From Prochlorococcus sp. AG-463-F15 (lineage in GTDB: Bacteria; Cyanobacteriota; Cyanobacteriia; PCC-6307; Cyanobiaceae): a stretch of 53,394 nt of DNA. Shown piece after piece: positions 19,734-30,020 of this stretch. The stretch is taken from positions 1 to 53,394 of the forward strand of contig QCRS01000003.1 of the NCBI GenBank assembly GCA_003211755.1, given 5' to 3'. The translations under genes and the position numbers were made by a program. The notes under the pieces were generated by a model, which did no database searches, had not been told where the DNA came from, and worked only from the letters and a program-made list of their open reading frames with translations. Position 1 is the first letter of the stretch, and each line of letters opens with the position of its first letter.

Positions 19734-20426
19734 ATGCATGAAGAAATCTCCAACAAAGCAATCAATATGAACAACCTTGACCGCAATGCTAGTGAGATTG
19801 GGATGGGTGGTCATTTAGCACCAGAGACAAATGAAGATAGCTACCGCCAAAGGATGCAAAGAAGAAAGGAAGTACAGCGTCAAAGAGTAGAAAAAAGGAA
19901 GCAAGAAAAAGGTCTTATTATTGTTTTTTCGGGAAATGGAAAAGGAAAAACAACTGCCGCGTTAGGCATGGCTTTACGTACTCTCGGCCATGGAGAAGCT
20001 GTTGCAATAGTGCAATTCATCAAAGGTGGCTGGGAGTCTGGTGAAGCGAAAGCCCTAAAGAGTTTTGGGAAGAACTTGTGCTGGCATTCTCTTGGTGAAG
20101 GTTTTACGTGGGAGACTCAAGACAGAGTCCGAGATCAAGAACTTGTATTAAATGCATGGAACTGTTCTTTAAATTATTTACAGAGTGCATCTCACAAGTT
20201 AGTAATTCTTGACGAGATAAATGTTGCAATGAAACTTGGATACCTTTCATTAGATAATGTAATCAAAGGCCTTTTGAAAAGGCCCCCCATGACTCATGTT
20301 GTTCTAACTGGTAGAGGTGCTCCAAAAGGATTAACTGATCAAGCGGATCTTGTCACTGAGATGCAATTAATACATCATCCTTTCAAAGAGCAAGGAATCA
20401 AGGCTCAACCAGGGATAGAGTTTTAA
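19734..20426 (+). CDS. cobO: Cob(I)yrinic acid a,c-diamide adenosyltransferase
   Basis: Adds the adenosyl group to the corrinoid cobalt using ATP, a late step of (pseudo)cobalamin synthesis. The 230-residue protein has an Arg/Lys/Gln-rich N-terminal region and a P-loop SGNGKGKTTAALG at about residues 66-78, then VAIVQFIKGGWESGE and LVILDEINVAM, typical of the CobA/CobO/BtuR family. The start could also be the internal ATG at 19767. It belongs with cobK, located elsewhere in the window. The stop overlaps the end of a small minus-strand frame by 4 bases. Confidence 0.93.
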   Translation: MHEEISNKAINMNNLDRNASEIGMGGHLAPETNEDSYRQRMQRRKEVQRQRVEKRKQEKGLIIVFSGNGKGKTTAALGMALRTLGHGEAVAIVQFIKGGWESGEAKALKSFGKNLCWHSLGEGFTWETQDRVRDQELVLNAWNCSLNYLQSASHKLVILDEINVAMKLGYLSLDNVIKGLLKRPPMTHVVLTGRGAPKGLTDQADLVTEMQLIHHPFKEQGIKAQPGIEF

Positions 20427-20626
20427 ACTTGTTTTCCACTTTTTTCTAGGTCTGCATTTATTAGTTGAGTAGCAGCAGTTAAAACTGATAAACCAGAAAC
20501 CAGCAAAGCCTTATGAACAATATGCTCCCTCCAGCAAGAAGAATCTTTAGTTGCTTTCTCTAAGGCCGACATTGTAAGGAGAGACATCACCATGGTTTGG
20601 CTACCAATTCCATTGTTCTCTGTCAT
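20423..20626 (-). CDS. Small hypothetical protein (67 aa)
   Basis: A 67-residue frame occupying most of the 316-base space between cobO and pyrH. It has a protein-like composition, with one short hydrophobic stretch (VHKALLVSGLSVLTAATQLI) and amphipathic flanks including a Trp. I recognise no family. A start at the internal ATG pair (about residue 12) is also possible. It is retained because it fills the gap, but it could be spurious. Confidence 0.45.
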   Translation of the reverse strand: MTENNGIGSQTMVMSLLTMSALEKATKDSSCWREHIVHKALLVSGLSVLTAATQLINADLEKSGKQV

Positions 20627-20742
20627 CTCTTCAGAAAAGTTAATTCATCAAAGCAAGATTTATAGATAATTACCAGTAAAACAAAACCTATACATAACTG
20701 TTCGTAGAAGACTTGCTACTGTCAACAAGATATTGACTATAA

Positions 20743-21456
20743 ATGCCCTACGAGAGAGCCTTGCTTAAACTCAGCGGAGAAGCGCTGATGGGTAAAAAGC
20801 CTTACGGTATCGATCCAGCTATTGTTCAATCGATTGCTGCAGACGTTTCAAAGGTTGTAGCGAATGGAACTCAACTCGCAATTGTTGTAGGAGGGGGAAA
20901 CATTTTTCGAGGCCTCAAAGGTTCAGCGGCAGGAATGGATCGTGCAACTGCAGATTATGTAGGCATGTTGGCCACAATAATGAATGCTATTACCCTGCAG
21001 GACGGACTAGAGCGCGCAGGAATTGCTACTCGAGTGCAAACAGCTATAGAGATGAAAGAAGTTGCCGAGCCTTATATACGTAGAAGAGCAATACGCCACC
21101 TAGAGAAAGGACGAGTAGTCGTGTTTGGTGGTGGATGCGGCACACCCTTTTTTACTACTGATACAACAGCAGCTCTCAGAGCAGCTGAAATCAATGCCAA
21201 TGTGGTTTTCAAAGCCACCAAAGTTGATGGAGTCTATGACCGAGATCCAGAACATTATTCAGATGCAGTGCGCTACGAGAATCTCACTTATCAAGAGGTC
21301 CTGAGTCGTGAAATTGCCGTTATGGACAGCACAGCAATTGCTCTCTGCAAAGATAACAACATACCGATAATAGTTTTTAACTTATTTGAACCAGGCAACA
21401 TCAGCAAAGCCGTAGCGGGAAAATCTGTTGGCTCCCGTATAGGTAATGCAAGCTAA
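20743..21456 (+). CDS. pyrH: UMP kinase
   Basis: Phosphorylates UMP to UDP in pyrimidine nucleotide synthesis. The 237-residue amino-acid-kinase fold shows [55 protein letters not shown] and [13 protein letters not shown], all standard PyrH blocks. It is 50 bases upstream of frr; pyrH-frr is a widely conserved pair in bacteria and probably forms an operon with the flavoprotein gene that follows. Confidence 0.97.
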   Translation: MPYERALLKLSGEALMGKKPYGIDPAIVQSIAADVSKVVANGTQLAIVVGGGNIFRGLKGSAAGMDRATADYVGMLATIMNAITLQDGLERAGIATRVQTAIEMKEVAEPYIRRRAIRHLEKGRVVVFGGGCGTPFFTTDTTAALRAAEINANVVFKATKVDGVYDRDPEHYSDAVRYENLTYQEVLSREIAVMDSTAIALCKDNNIPIIVFNLFEPGNISKAVAGKSVGSRIGNAS

Positions 21457-21506
21457 AGAAACATTTAGCTGAACAAAATCCCTTGCCTTTCTTTCTTTTA
21501 TAGCTC

Positions 21507-22055
21507 ATGTCGAACCAAGAAATCGAATCAAGCATGCGCAAGTCTGTCGAGGCAGCACAGCGTAATTTCAATACGATCCGCACAGGTAGAGCTAACCCAT
21601 CACTATTAGATCGAATCACAGTCGAGTACTACGGTGCCGACTCTCCGCTTAAATCACTAGCGACAATATCTACCCCTGACTCTCAAACAATTGCAATACA
21701 ACCCTTTGATTTGGGATCGCTAGCCCTTATAGAAAAAGCCATTGTTTCAAGTGATTTAGGTTTCACACCCAACAACGACGGTAAAATTATTAGAATAAAT
21801 GTGCCGCCCTTAACCGAAGAACGTCGTAAAGAGTTCTGCAAAATCGCATCAAAATATGCAGAAGAAGGGAAGGTATCACTACGGAATATTAGACGTGATG
21901 CAATCGAGAAAATAAAAAAACGAGAAAAGGCCGCTGAGATCTCAGAAGATCAGAGCCGTGATCAACAAGAGAATGTGCAAGAACTAACTAACAAGTTCAT
22001 TACAGAAATAGATAAGTATCTTCAGTCTAAAGAAACTGACATTCTCAAAGTGTGA
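21507..22055 (+). CDS. frr: Ribosome recycling factor
   Basis: Dissociates post-termination ribosomes together with EF-G. At 182 residues it has the usual length. Family motifs are [23 protein letters not shown], the [13 protein letters not shown] segment, [10 protein letters not shown] and the C-terminal helix with the typical Ile/Lys-rich pattern. It follows pyrH and its TGA overlaps the GTG start of the next gene in a GTGA arrangement. Confidence 0.97.
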   Translation: MSNQEIESSMRKSVEAAQRNFNTIRTGRANPSLLDRITVEYYGADSPLKSLATISTPDSQTIAIQPFDLGSLALIEKAIVSSDLGFTPNNDGKIIRINVPPLTEERRKEFCKIASKYAEEGKVSLRNIRRDAIEKIKKREKAAEISEDQSRDQQENVQELTNKFITEIDKYLQSKETDILKV

Positions 22056-23182
22056 GAACTAGAGACGTCCTTATTATTGGAGCTGGTGTTGCTGGTTCCA
22101 CTGCAGCATTTCATCTTGCTAGAGCAGGTAAAAAGGTAACCCTACTAGAGATGAATACAAAACATTCCATAAAGCCTTGTGGTGGAGGGATGGCTGCAGC
22201 GGTACAGCAATGGTTCCCATTTGATCTAAAACCTGTAGTTGATGAAATAATTACAAGAGTTGATTTTAGCTGGTATCTTGCCGATGAAGTAGTTGCAGAA
22301 CTACCTGGGACTTCACCATTCTGGATAGTCCGAAGAGAAAAATTTGATAATTTTCTTGCGAGTCAAGCAATTAGCGAAGGAGCCGAAATGTTAAAGCCCT
22401 TCAGAGCGACAAGTATGCAAAAAAGTGGTAACTATTGGCAGGTGACTAACGACAATGGCGAACAGCTAGAGGCAAAAGCAGTTGTAATAGCCGACGGGTC
22501 CAACTCCCCATGGCCCAAGAAATTTGGATTAGGGCCGATCAACCAACATCATGCTTGCACGACCTCAGTACGTCTGGAGAATCGTGGCAATCTTGAAGAA
22601 GGCACTACGAAATTCGAATTTGGGTTAGTAAAGCATGGTTTCGCATGGGCATTTCCTCTCTCAGGAGGGGTGAATATTGGAATTGGTAGTTTCATCGGTC
22701 ACAATGGTCTGGATAGCGATGCTGTACTTAAACAACTTCTTCCAAAATTAGGGTTCGACCCTAGTGAAGGGAAAAAGCAAGAAGCCCTTTTACGAGTTTG
22801 GAATGGCCATTATCCCCTCAATGGTGATGGCATCGTCGTAATCGGAGATGCTGCCTCACTATGTGATCCATTCCTTGCCGAAGGGTTAAGGCCAGCAATC
22901 ATGAGTGGATATGAAGCTGCTTGCAGTATCAATAATTGGTTGCAAGGAGACAATAAAGATTTAAATGACTACACAGATACAATGAAGAGGAAATGGGGGA
23001 ATTCCATGGCATGGGGAAGACGGATTTCTCAAGTCTTCTATCGATTTCCAAAAGTGGGCTATCAACTTGGAATCAAAAGGCCAACTGCTCCGCAGCGAAT
23101 TGCCCAGATACTCTCTGGGGAGATGGGATATGGTGACATCGCAAATCGTGTAATAAAAAGACTTCTTTTCAGCTCTAAATAA
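22052..23182 (+). CDS. FAD-dependent oxidoreductase, geranylgeranyl-reductase family
   Basis: A 376-residue flavoprotein with an N-terminal dinucleotide-binding motif [22 protein letters not shown] (20 residues of it: about 5-24), the KPCGGGM motif typical of geranylgeranyl reductases, and the second FAD motif [21 protein letters not shown] near residue 270. It is a paralogue of ChlP; the substrate cannot be assigned and may be an isoprenoid, quinone or lipid. It starts with GTG overlapping the frr stop, implying translational coupling. Confidence 0.85.
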   Translation: MRTRDVLIIGAGVAGSTAAFHLARAGKKVTLLEMNTKHSIKPCGGGMAAAVQQWFPFDLKPVVDEIITRVDFSWYLADEVVAELPGTSPFWIVRREKFDNFLASQAISEGAEMLKPFRATSMQKSGNYWQVTNDNGEQLEAKAVVIADGSNSPWPKKFGLGPINQHHACTTSVRLENRGNLEEGTTKFEFGLVKHGFAWAFPLSGGVNIGIGSFIGHNGLDSDAVLKQLLPKLGFDPSEGKKQEALLRVWNGHYPLNGDGIVVIGDAASLCDPFLAEGLRPAIMSGYEAACSINNWLQGDNKDLNDYTDTMKRKWGNSMAWGRRISQVFYRFPKVGYQLGIKRPTAPQRIAQILSGEMGYGDIANRVIKRLLFSSK

Positions 23183-23224
23183 ATAGCAAAATCAAGCTAT
23201 CTTAAAATCAAACAAAAACAGCCC

Positions 23225-23446
23225 ATGGAGAAAAAGAAAGTTTGGGTTTGGTTTAAAGGAGGCCAAACTGGAGGAGTATGGGTATCAGGCTTTATCGCTA
23301 CGAATGATGAGAAAGAAGGGTTATTGATAGAACGTACAGATTTTGTAAGTTGCAGAGTTCCAGAATGGCGCGTTCGTTTTGAGGAACCTGAAGATGAAAA
23401 AGTAGCGCCTCAGATACCAAAAAATCCGACTTGGAAATATCTCTAA
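23225..23446 (+). CDS. Conserved hypothetical protein (73 aa)
   Basis: A 73-residue soluble protein opening MEKKKVWVWFKGGQTGGVWV, with a Trp- and Gly-rich N-terminal half that suggests a small beta fold, and an acidic/proline-rich end (PKNPTWKYL). It is 42 bases downstream of the flavoprotein gene on the same strand and may be its operon partner. No function can be inferred. Confidence 0.72.
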   Translation: MEKKKVWVWFKGGQTGGVWVSGFIATNDEKEGLLIERTDFVSCRVPEWRVRFEEPEDEKVAPQIPKNPTWKYL

Positions 23447-23569
23447 TCAACAAGATTAAACAATGACAAAACTCTATAAATAAAACTAGAGAGGCAATAA
23501 AAGTAAAGAATAAAAAAATAAAGTAAAACCTATATTAGGTAATGAGAAGTTTCAAATAATTATCCATCC

Positions 23570-24742
23570 TTATCCTTTACTTAGCAACAATGCAGCTCCA
23601 AGTCCAGAGAATAAATCATCTTGGAGAAGGCGTCCGTCATGATCATGATCAAGCGCATCAAAAACAGCGTCGCTCCCTAGCCATTCTTCTCTAGTAATGC
23701 AACCATCACCATCAAGATCATTTAACATAAAAATCTCATGAACCACATGTGTAAAAGCTGATCCACCCTCATTAACTGCAAGTCGATGCGCCAATTGTGC
23801 TTCTAATGTTTCTATCGCTTTACTAAAACCACGAATCCCTTCATCTAATTTCTCTTGAGCCATACGATCCTCAGACATCATAGAATCAAAATTGACCTTG
23901 TTAATATTAACCTTTTCTTCATTTGAGAAAGGATTCAATGAATCTAATTTCTTAGTTAAAGGCAATTCTGTACCCTTAAGTTGATCCAATAGTTTTGGAG
24001 ATATAGTAAGTAAGTCACATCCAGAAAGCTCAATAATTTCATCAATATTACGGAAACTTGCTCCCATTACTTCTGTTTTATATCCATGACTTTTAAAATA
24101 ATTGAAAATCCTTGTAACAGAAATTACGCCAGGATCATCAGACCCACTATATGACACTTTGCCTGTATTGGCCTTATACCAATCGAGTATTCTGCCAACA
24201 AATGGGGAGATCAAAGTAACACCAGCCTCAGCACATGCAGCCGCCTGAGCAAACCCAAACAAAAGCGTGAGGTTACAGTGAATACCTTCCTTCTCGAGGA
24301 TTTCTGCGGCCTTAATCCCCTCCCAAGTAGAAGCAATTTTAATTAGCACCCGATCATTAGAAATGCCAGCTTCGTTATAAAGACTAATGATTTTTCTGGC
24401 TTTTTGAATTGTTGCTTCCATGTCATAACTCAAGCGAGCATCAACCTCCGTTGAAACACGACCTGGAATAATCTTGAGTATCTCCTTGCCAAAAATCACA
24501 CAAATCTCATCCAAAGCTTCCTCCACTATTTCCTCGACTGCAGCACCAAGCCCAATCCTTTTTCGAGAATATGTGAGTGCTTCATCAATCAAGCTTTGAT
24601 AGGCAGGAATCTGAGCAGCAGCCAAAATCAAGGAGGGATTTGTAGTTGCGTCCCTAGGTTTAAACCTACGTATAGCTTCAAGTTCGCCAGTGTCCGCAAC
24701 GACCACCGTCATCGAAGAGAGTTGTTCAAGAAGTGTGGCCAT
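23570..24742 (-). CDS. tal: Transaldolase with C-terminal EF-hand pair
   Basis: Transfers a dihydroxyacetone unit between sugar phosphates in the pentose phosphate pathway. Residues 1-~325 are a class I transaldolase ([10 protein letters not shown], Schiff-base Lys in VLIKIAST at about 134, [11 protein letters not shown]). The last ~50 residues carry two calcium-binding loops: [12 protein letters not shown] at 342-353 and [12 protein letters not shown] at 365-376, each with Asp at positions 1, 3 and 5 and Gly at 6. The second loop ends in Asp rather than Glu. The length, 390, is about 55-70 residues beyond a plain transaldolase. Calcium response is inference. Confidence 0.95.
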   Translation of the reverse strand: MATLLEQLSSMTVVVADTGELEAIRRFKPRDATTNPSLILAAAQIPAYQSLIDEALTYSRKRIGLGAAVEEIVEEALDEICVIFGKEILKIIPGRVSTEVDARLSYDMEATIQKARKIISLYNEAGISNDRVLIKIASTWEGIKAAEILEKEGIHCNLTLLFGFAQAAACAEAGVTLISPFVGRILDWYKANTGKVSYSGSDDPGVISVTRIFNYFKSHGYKTEVMGASFRNIDEIIELSGCDLLTISPKLLDQLKGTELPLTKKLDSLNPFSNEEKVNINKVNFDSMMSEDRMAQEKLDEGIRGFSKAIETLEAQLAHRLAVNEGGSAFTHVVHEIFMLNDLDGDGCITREEWLGSDAVFDALDHDHDGRLLQDDLFSGLGAALLLSKG

Positions 24743-24866
24743 GAAAAGAAATATCTGGCATGCGCTAGTAAATTAGCCACCTTTTGAAGGATTACATCCC
24801 TTACTAGCAACTCAAAACCAAACCTCCTCAAGTCCGAGCCATTTGCAGACTGCCTATATGACTTAA

Positions 24867-26660
24867 TTAATAGTTTGGTGGGATTTTTTCTAACACCAAC
24901 AGCCCTTCAATGATTTCCTTCGCCACAGGAGCCGCTACAGTCGAGCCATAAGCACCTCCTCCTTTTGGTTCATCTATAACGACTAGTACGACATAGCGAG
25001 GATTATCTGCGGGTAAATTGGCGACAAAACTACAAACCTTGAGGCCCCCACCAAATTCACCATTCACCAACTTGTCAGCAGTACCTGTTTTGCCCCCTAT
25101 TCGATAGCCATCTATTCTCTTAAAGCCAAACACTGAATCAGTTTCCACAACTGACTCCATCCAGCGACGCACAACTCTAGTAACCTCAGGACGTAGCAAA
25201 GGAGAATTATTATCAGCTTCAGAGATCTGTGGTGCTTCTCCACCTTTTATGCCTCTTGTGATGTGAGGACTTACCAGGTACCCACCATTAGCAATAAGTG
25301 CATGTAGTTGTGCCAATTTCAAAGGAGTCAAAGAAAGACCATGTCCATATGAAGTAACAGCAGGTTCAATGGGTTTATCAACAAACTCTTTCTTTGGCTT
25401 CAAATAACCTGCTACCGCACCAGGCAGATCAGTTTTAGGTCTTTCATTAATACCTAGTCGATGTAACCAATCCCAATAGCGAGATGGATTCATCTTGAGC
25501 ATTGCCTTGACCATCCCAATATTGCTTGAAGCCTGAAGGACTTCAGCAAAGTTCATTACACCATTGGACCCCAAATCGTAATTACGGAGAGACCATCCAC
25601 CAATCTTTATGATTCCTGTGTCATTGACAGTTCCATCGACATCAATAGCACCTTCTTGGAGAGCTAACGCAAGATTAATAGGCTTAAAAGTCGAACCAGG
25701 TTCGAACAAGTCTTGAACCGACCATTCCTTATAAAGATCTGAAGGATATTTCCAAAATTGGTTTGGATCATAAGTAGGAGTTGATGCTAATGCTAAAAGC
25801 TCTCCATTTGTGACATTCATGACTATCGCTACTCCCTTTTTCGCTTCCCAATAGCGAACTGCTCTCTGTAAGGCCTTAATCGACAATTCCTGAAGACGTG
25901 AGTCCAAAGTAAGCTGCAACTGTGCATCATCCCTGTAAAACACGCCTGGAGCCAAGTCATCTGGAAGAGGAGTGTCATCTCCTGCCAGTCTCAATCGTCG
26001 AACTGGTTCTTTTTTTCTCGAAAGTATTTTATTTAAGCTTTGTTCTAAACCAGCTTGAGGAACTCGATCATCATTTAAGAACCCCACCACGTTTGCAAAA
26101 AGTTCATTTTGTGGGTAAACACGTTGTAGATAAGATTCAAGTTCCAAACCACTAACACCAAGTTTCTTTATTTCAGAAGCGATTTCAGGTTCCAATTCTC
26201 TAGCAAGTCTGACCCCTGATGAGCGGTTTCCTATCAGCTCAACCAGTTCATCGGTCGTTTTAGGAATTAATCCTGACAGTTTACGAGCGACATCAAGGGG
26301 TTTACGAAGGACCTCAGAATCATCTCCAGGAAAGCGAAAATTATTTGGGTGCGCCCAAAGGTGAAAACGCTCTTCATCAAGTGCGACTAATCTTCCTTGT
26401 CTATCAACAATCGAACGCCTTGCACCAAGAGGCTGAACCCGCTGAACTTGAAACGCACGTGCCTTTGACTGAAGTTCAGAAGTCTGAAGAACTTGTAGCC
26501 ATGCCATCCTAGACATAAGTCCAAGAAGTCCCATAGCAAGAATGGCAAATACCAATCTCAATCGGTATCCAGCAATAAGTTCAATAGAAGGGGCGCCTTG
26601 ACGTTGACGTTTGCTTTTACGTCTTTTTGAATAAATAGGATGTTTTCTAAGCTCCGGCAT
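24867..26660 (-). CDS. ftsI: Septal peptidoglycan transpeptidase (PBP, FtsI)
   Basis: Class B penicillin-binding protein that crosslinks peptidoglycan at the division septum. The 597-residue protein has an N-terminal membrane anchor (about 31-50, RLRLVFAILAMGLLGLMSRM), a pedestal domain with RRSIVDRQGRLVA, and transpeptidase motifs EPGSTFKP (SxxK), ASSNIGM (SxN) and GGKTGTADK (KTG). It follows the FtsL-like gene with a one-base overlap, the same order as mraW-ftsL-ftsI elsewhere. Confidence 0.95.
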   Translation of the reverse strand: MPELRKHPIYSKRRKSKRQRQGAPSIELIAGYRLRLVFAILAMGLLGLMSRMAWLQVLQTSELQSKARAFQVQRVQPLGARRSIVDRQGRLVALDEERFHLWAHPNNFRFPGDDSEVLRKPLDVARKLSGLIPKTTDELVELIGNRSSGVRLARELEPEIASEIKKLGVSGLELESYLQRVYPQNELFANVVGFLNDDRVPQAGLEQSLNKILSRKKEPVRRLRLAGDDTPLPDDLAPGVFYRDDAQLQLTLDSRLQELSIKALQRAVRYWEAKKGVAIVMNVTNGELLALASTPTYDPNQFWKYPSDLYKEWSVQDLFEPGSTFKPINLALALQEGAIDVDGTVNDTGIIKIGGWSLRNYDLGSNGVMNFAEVLQASSNIGMVKAMLKMNPSRYWDWLHRLGINERPKTDLPGAVAGYLKPKKEFVDKPIEPAVTSYGHGLSLTPLKLAQLHALIANGGYLVSPHITRGIKGGEAPQISEADNNSPLLRPEVTRVVRRWMESVVETDSVFGFKRIDGYRIGGKTGTADKLVNGEFGGGLKVCSFVANLPADNPRYVVLVVIDEPKGGGAYGSTVAAPVAKEIIEGLLVLEKIPPNY

Positions 26661-27139
26661 TAGTAGCCGTAATTAATAGGATGAGCAGAAAGTCTATGTA
26701 TAAGGCTCTCTTGATGTGAGTCATCATCATTGATACCACTCGAGTTTTCTGAATTATCTAGATAATGTAATTTTTCCGCATTAGTTCTAACCATAGATAA
26801 AGGCAAAGTAGACCGTTTAAGAAGATGCTGTTCAAGTATTGCAGTGGAATATTTAAGTTTCTGTGTCAAGTCACGTGTCGTCTCAAGTTGTGTGTAAGCA
26901 ACAGTCCATAGATGTCGCCAATGTAATGAAAGCGCAGACATCATCAGAACTGCTATTAATACACCCAAAAGGGCTCCATCTGTAGCCCGATGGAGCCCAG
27001 CAATAACAGGATATTGTCGAGCAACTTTCTTTGGCGAAAAAGAGCCATGAATCAAACGAAGCGGTCCTGAAGAACGATCTATTGACACAGTGGATTCAAA
27101 TAAAGCAGGGTGCAATGTCCAATAACTAACACCAAACAA
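26660..27139 (-). CDS. Small membrane protein, FtsL-like by position and topology
   Basis: A 159-residue protein with one membrane helix at about residues 54-72 (GALLGVLIAVLMMSALSL), followed by a coiled-coil-like helix (YTQLETTRDLTQKLKYSTAI) and a disordered acidic/His-rich tail. Bitopic topology and immediate overlap with ftsI are what an FtsL/DivIC-type divisome subunit would show, but sequence alone cannot prove it. The longest frame begins at TTG (27139); a GTG at 27088 is an alternative start. Function is therefore inference. Confidence 0.7.
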   Translation of the reverse strand: MFGVSYWTLHPALFESTVSIDRSSGPLRLIHGSFSPKKVARQYPVIAGLHRATDGALLGVLIAVLMMSALSLHWRHLWTVAYTQLETTRDLTQKLKYSTAILEQHLLKRSTLPLSMVRTNAEKLHYLDNSENSSGINDDDSHQESLIHRLSAHPINYGY

Positions 27140-27220
27140 ACCCTTAATTATTTAAGTCAAACACCCTAAACATTCCATTGCAAGGTTCTAGACCAAATAA
27201 GAATCAAGAAGATTCAACTA

Positions 27221-28621
27221 TCATCCAAGCAATAGAAGGTTGGTGAAAGTAATTCCATTCCATAGAGAATGCATAAGAACACATGGAAACAAGCGACCTG
27301 AGCTAAGTCTTAAAAGGGCCAATCCTAGTCCTAAAACAACTAGAGGGGGAAACTCTCCAACACTTAAATGCGCCAAAGCAAAAATCAAGGCACTAACTAT
27401 GACTCCCAAACTACGGCCATATGATTGAGCCAAGACGGGCAAAAGAGCCCCACGAAATACTAATTCTTCAAAAAGAGGCGCAAAGACAACCGTGGTCACC
27501 AAAAGAAGCAGCAAGGACAAAGGCTCTTGACTACTTAAAACCAGTTCAAGCAAAGGGTTACTGCCACCTTGATCACCAACCAAAGAATTCATGATCCAAC
27601 TGCTTAGAAATACGAGCGGCATTACCATTAACCAGCCAGCTGTAGCCTTTGTAAAAGCCTCCCCAAGGGGGCGTAAACGCCACTGCAACCATCCACCATC
27701 AGGAAGTTCAAAGCTTTTCAGCCCATGAAGTTGCTGGCGAAGGATAAGCAAAGGAGGAAGCGTCATCGCGATATAGCCAATAAATACTCTCAAGGACTCT
27801 TTAAGGGGACTGCTTATTTTTTCAGTCAAAATCTCACTAAATGGAGCAACAAAGGCAGGGAAGAAAACCTCTCCTAGAACAACAAAGCCACCTGCTACAA
27901 GTAGCACCATGTCAAAGATAGAAAGAGGTAATGAAACAAGTTGAGGCCATGGTGCATTTGCATTCCTCAGCAAGAACCAAACTTGACGAATCAATAACCC
28001 GCTGCCCAAAAGAATTGCTGAGATAGGGACTCCCTGGCTAATGATTAATCTCAAGGCCATTGATTGAGAGATAACGGAGTTAACACAAACATTTTCAGTT
28101 CCGCCCAAAGCCAAGCAAGCAACCTGATAAAGCAAGGGGTCGTCATTAAGAATCTCAAGGTCATTCAAATTTGATAATCCCCTCAGACTTTCACCAGGAC
28201 TTCCTCGTAAAGCATTTTGAATAGAAGCTAAAGCCTCATCCTCAACAGGCATTTCCAAAGCCAACCGACGATTTTCTCCAGTTGTTTCAAGAGAAGCAAG
28301 AACTATCCTTTCGCGATCTTGCATTTGCTCTAAAGGAATCTCACGTAATGCGTCTCTAAGTCTGTTCTCCGGTGACTCCCCGACAAACAATGGCTTTAAT
28401 GACTTGGGAAGTGCAGGAGTTGCTAATAAAGAAATCTCTTGCTGTCTGAGAGAAAGCTTTGGGACAACAGAAGGTCGGCTAAAACTTTCTTGAAGTCCTC
28501 TTCCCCAAATCAACAAAGCCAACAATAGAGAGAAAGCAGCCAGCGCCATTTTCCCGGCCGAAGTGGCTTGTCGCATAGGAGGTCTCAGGCAATGGAAAGG
28601 ATGGGAGAAATGAATTCTCAT
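27221..28621 (-). CDS. CPBP (CAAX/Abi) family intramembrane protease
   Basis: A long multipass protein (466 residues from the ATG at 28621; an in-frame TTG lies two codons earlier). An N-terminal hydrophobic helix at about 25-42 is followed by a soluble ~130-residue segment and then about seven to eight membrane helices. The glutamate motif EELVFRGALLP and the later FALAHL and LMHSLWNG histidine motifs are those of CPBP proteases (relatives of Rce1). The soluble insert is unusual compared with small CPBP proteins. The substrate is unknown. Confidence 0.85.
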   Translation of the reverse strand: MRIHFSHPFHCLRPPMRQATSAGKMALAAFSLLLALLIWGRGLQESFSRPSVVPKLSLRQQEISLLATPALPKSLKPLFVGESPENRLRDALREIPLEQMQDRERIVLASLETTGENRRLALEMPVEDEALASIQNALRGSPGESLRGLSNLNDLEILNDDPLLYQVACLALGGTENVCVNSVISQSMALRLIISQGVPISAILLGSGLLIRQVWFLLRNANAPWPQLVSLPLSIFDMVLLVAGGFVVLGEVFFPAFVAPFSEILTEKISSPLKESLRVFIGYIAMTLPPLLILRQQLHGLKSFELPDGGWLQWRLRPLGEAFTKATAGWLMVMPLVFLSSWIMNSLVGDQGGSNPLLELVLSSQEPLSLLLLLVTTVVFAPLFEELVFRGALLPVLAQSYGRSLGVIVSALIFALAHLSVGEFPPLVVLGLGLALLRLSSGRLFPCVLMHSLWNGITFTNLLLLG

Positions 28622-28684
28622 AAGCAAATAAAGCCTAGGCCGACTGATTCCGAAATACGATGATTAATATCAAAACTTTTGCCG

Positions 28685-30016
28685 GTGACTTTGCGTCTTT
28701 TACTTGTTCGTCATGGTCTTAGTAGCTTCAACCGCGAACGCCGAATTCAAGGTCGCAACGATCTTTCGACTCTTACAACAGAGGGGCAACGACAAGCGAG
28801 CAAGATTGGGAAAGTGTTATCTAATTTGCCGATAAATACTATCTATAGCTCACCTCTAAAGCGTGCAGCATCCACAACAGTCAACATCCTTGCGGAATAT
28901 AGTAAAGAACTAAAGCCTATCTTTGATGACGGTCTACTTGAAATAGAACTTGGTCCTTGGAGTGGAATGACTGCTGATGAAGTAAAAGATAAATTTCCTG
29001 AGATTTACAAAACCTGGAGAACACAGCCTGAAGAACTAGTTCTTTCTAGAGAAGATGGGAGCGAATTTAAACCAATTCAAGAACTATTTAAACAAGCAGA
29101 AAAGTTTATAGAAAGACTTCTCAAATACCATTCTCTAGAAAAGGATGAAACAGTATTAATCGTTGCCCACAACGCAATTCTACGATGCATTTTACTACAA
29201 CTCTTAGGACGACCAAAATTAGGGTTTAGAAGAATTCAATTAGACAACGCATCCCTATCTGTTATTAATTTGAAGCCAAGCCAATCAAAGCCCTTTGAGG
29301 TTCAACTTGAATGCCTGAACAGTACTACTCATCTTAATTCAAATCTACCTAAAAAGAGTCATGGCGCTCGAATGATCCTCGTTCGTCATGGAGAAACCAA
29401 CTGGAATCTTCAAAGTCGTTTCCAAGGGCAAATAGACATTCCACTGAATAGTAAAGGGATGGAACAAGCTGCAGCAGCCGGTTCATTTCTAAGAATATTG
29501 AACCTCGACAAAGCTTTTAGCAGTTCAATGACTAGGCCTAGACAAACAGCAGAAGCCATACTTAAATCTCAACCTGACCTTGAGGTAGAGCTGCAACAAG
29601 GACTTATTGAGATAGCTCACGGACTCTGGGAAGGAAAGCTCGAGTCAGAAATCAAGGAAGAATGGCCTGAGCTTCTGGAAACCTGGCAAAATCACCCGGA
29701 GAGAGCTCAGATGCCAGAAGGGGAAACAATCCAACAAGTCTGGTCACGTTCAGTACACTGCTGGGAACAAATCTCATCAACCCTCTCTCCAGAGGAGACA
29801 GTGCTTGTTGTCGCTCATGATGCAGTCAATAAAACCATCCTTTGTCACTTGCTCGGACTTACTCCAGCAAACATCTGGATGATCAAACAAGGTAATGGCA
29901 GCATCACCGTAGTCGACATAGCCAACGAACCAAGCCAACCAGATGTTGTTACCTGTCTCAATCTCACATCTCACCTGGGTGGAGTAATCGATTGCACTGC
30001 AGCAGGAGCTCTTTAA
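28685..30016 (+). CDS. Tandem histidine phosphatase (phosphoglycerate mutase-like), two domains
   Basis: About 443 residues containing two complete histidine-phosphatase domains. Domain 1 has LLVRHGLSSFNRERRIQG, LLEIELGPWSG and VAHNAILR. Domain 2 begins near residue 228 with LVRHGETNWNLQSRFQGQ, LIEIAHGLWEG and VAHDAVNK. Each has the catalytic His, both Arg, Glu and second His. The first has RHGL rather than RHGE. The substrate may be a phosphosugar or alpha-ribazole phosphate (CobC-type); the latter would fit cobO and cobK but is a guess. GTG at 28685 (MTLRLLL) is preferred over the TTG at 28679. Confidence 0.87.
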   Translation: MTLRLLLVRHGLSSFNRERRIQGRNDLSTLTTEGQRQASKIGKVLSNLPINTIYSSPLKRAASTTVNILAEYSKELKPIFDDGLLEIELGPWSGMTADEVKDKFPEIYKTWRTQPEELVLSREDGSEFKPIQELFKQAEKFIERLLKYHSLEKDETVLIVAHNAILRCILLQLLGRPKLGFRRIQLDNASLSVINLKPSQSKPFEVQLECLNSTTHLNSNLPKKSHGARMILVRHGETNWNLQSRFQGQIDIPLNSKGMEQAAAAGSFLRILNLDKAFSSSMTRPRQTAEAILKSQPDLEVELQQGLIEIAHGLWEGKLESEIKEEWPELLETWQNHPERAQMPEGETIQQVWSRSVHCWEQISSTLSPEETVLVVAHDAVNKTILCHLLGLTPANIWMIKQGNGSITVVDIANEPSQPDVVTCLNLTSHLGGVIDCTAAGAL

Positions 30017-30020
30017 CCTC

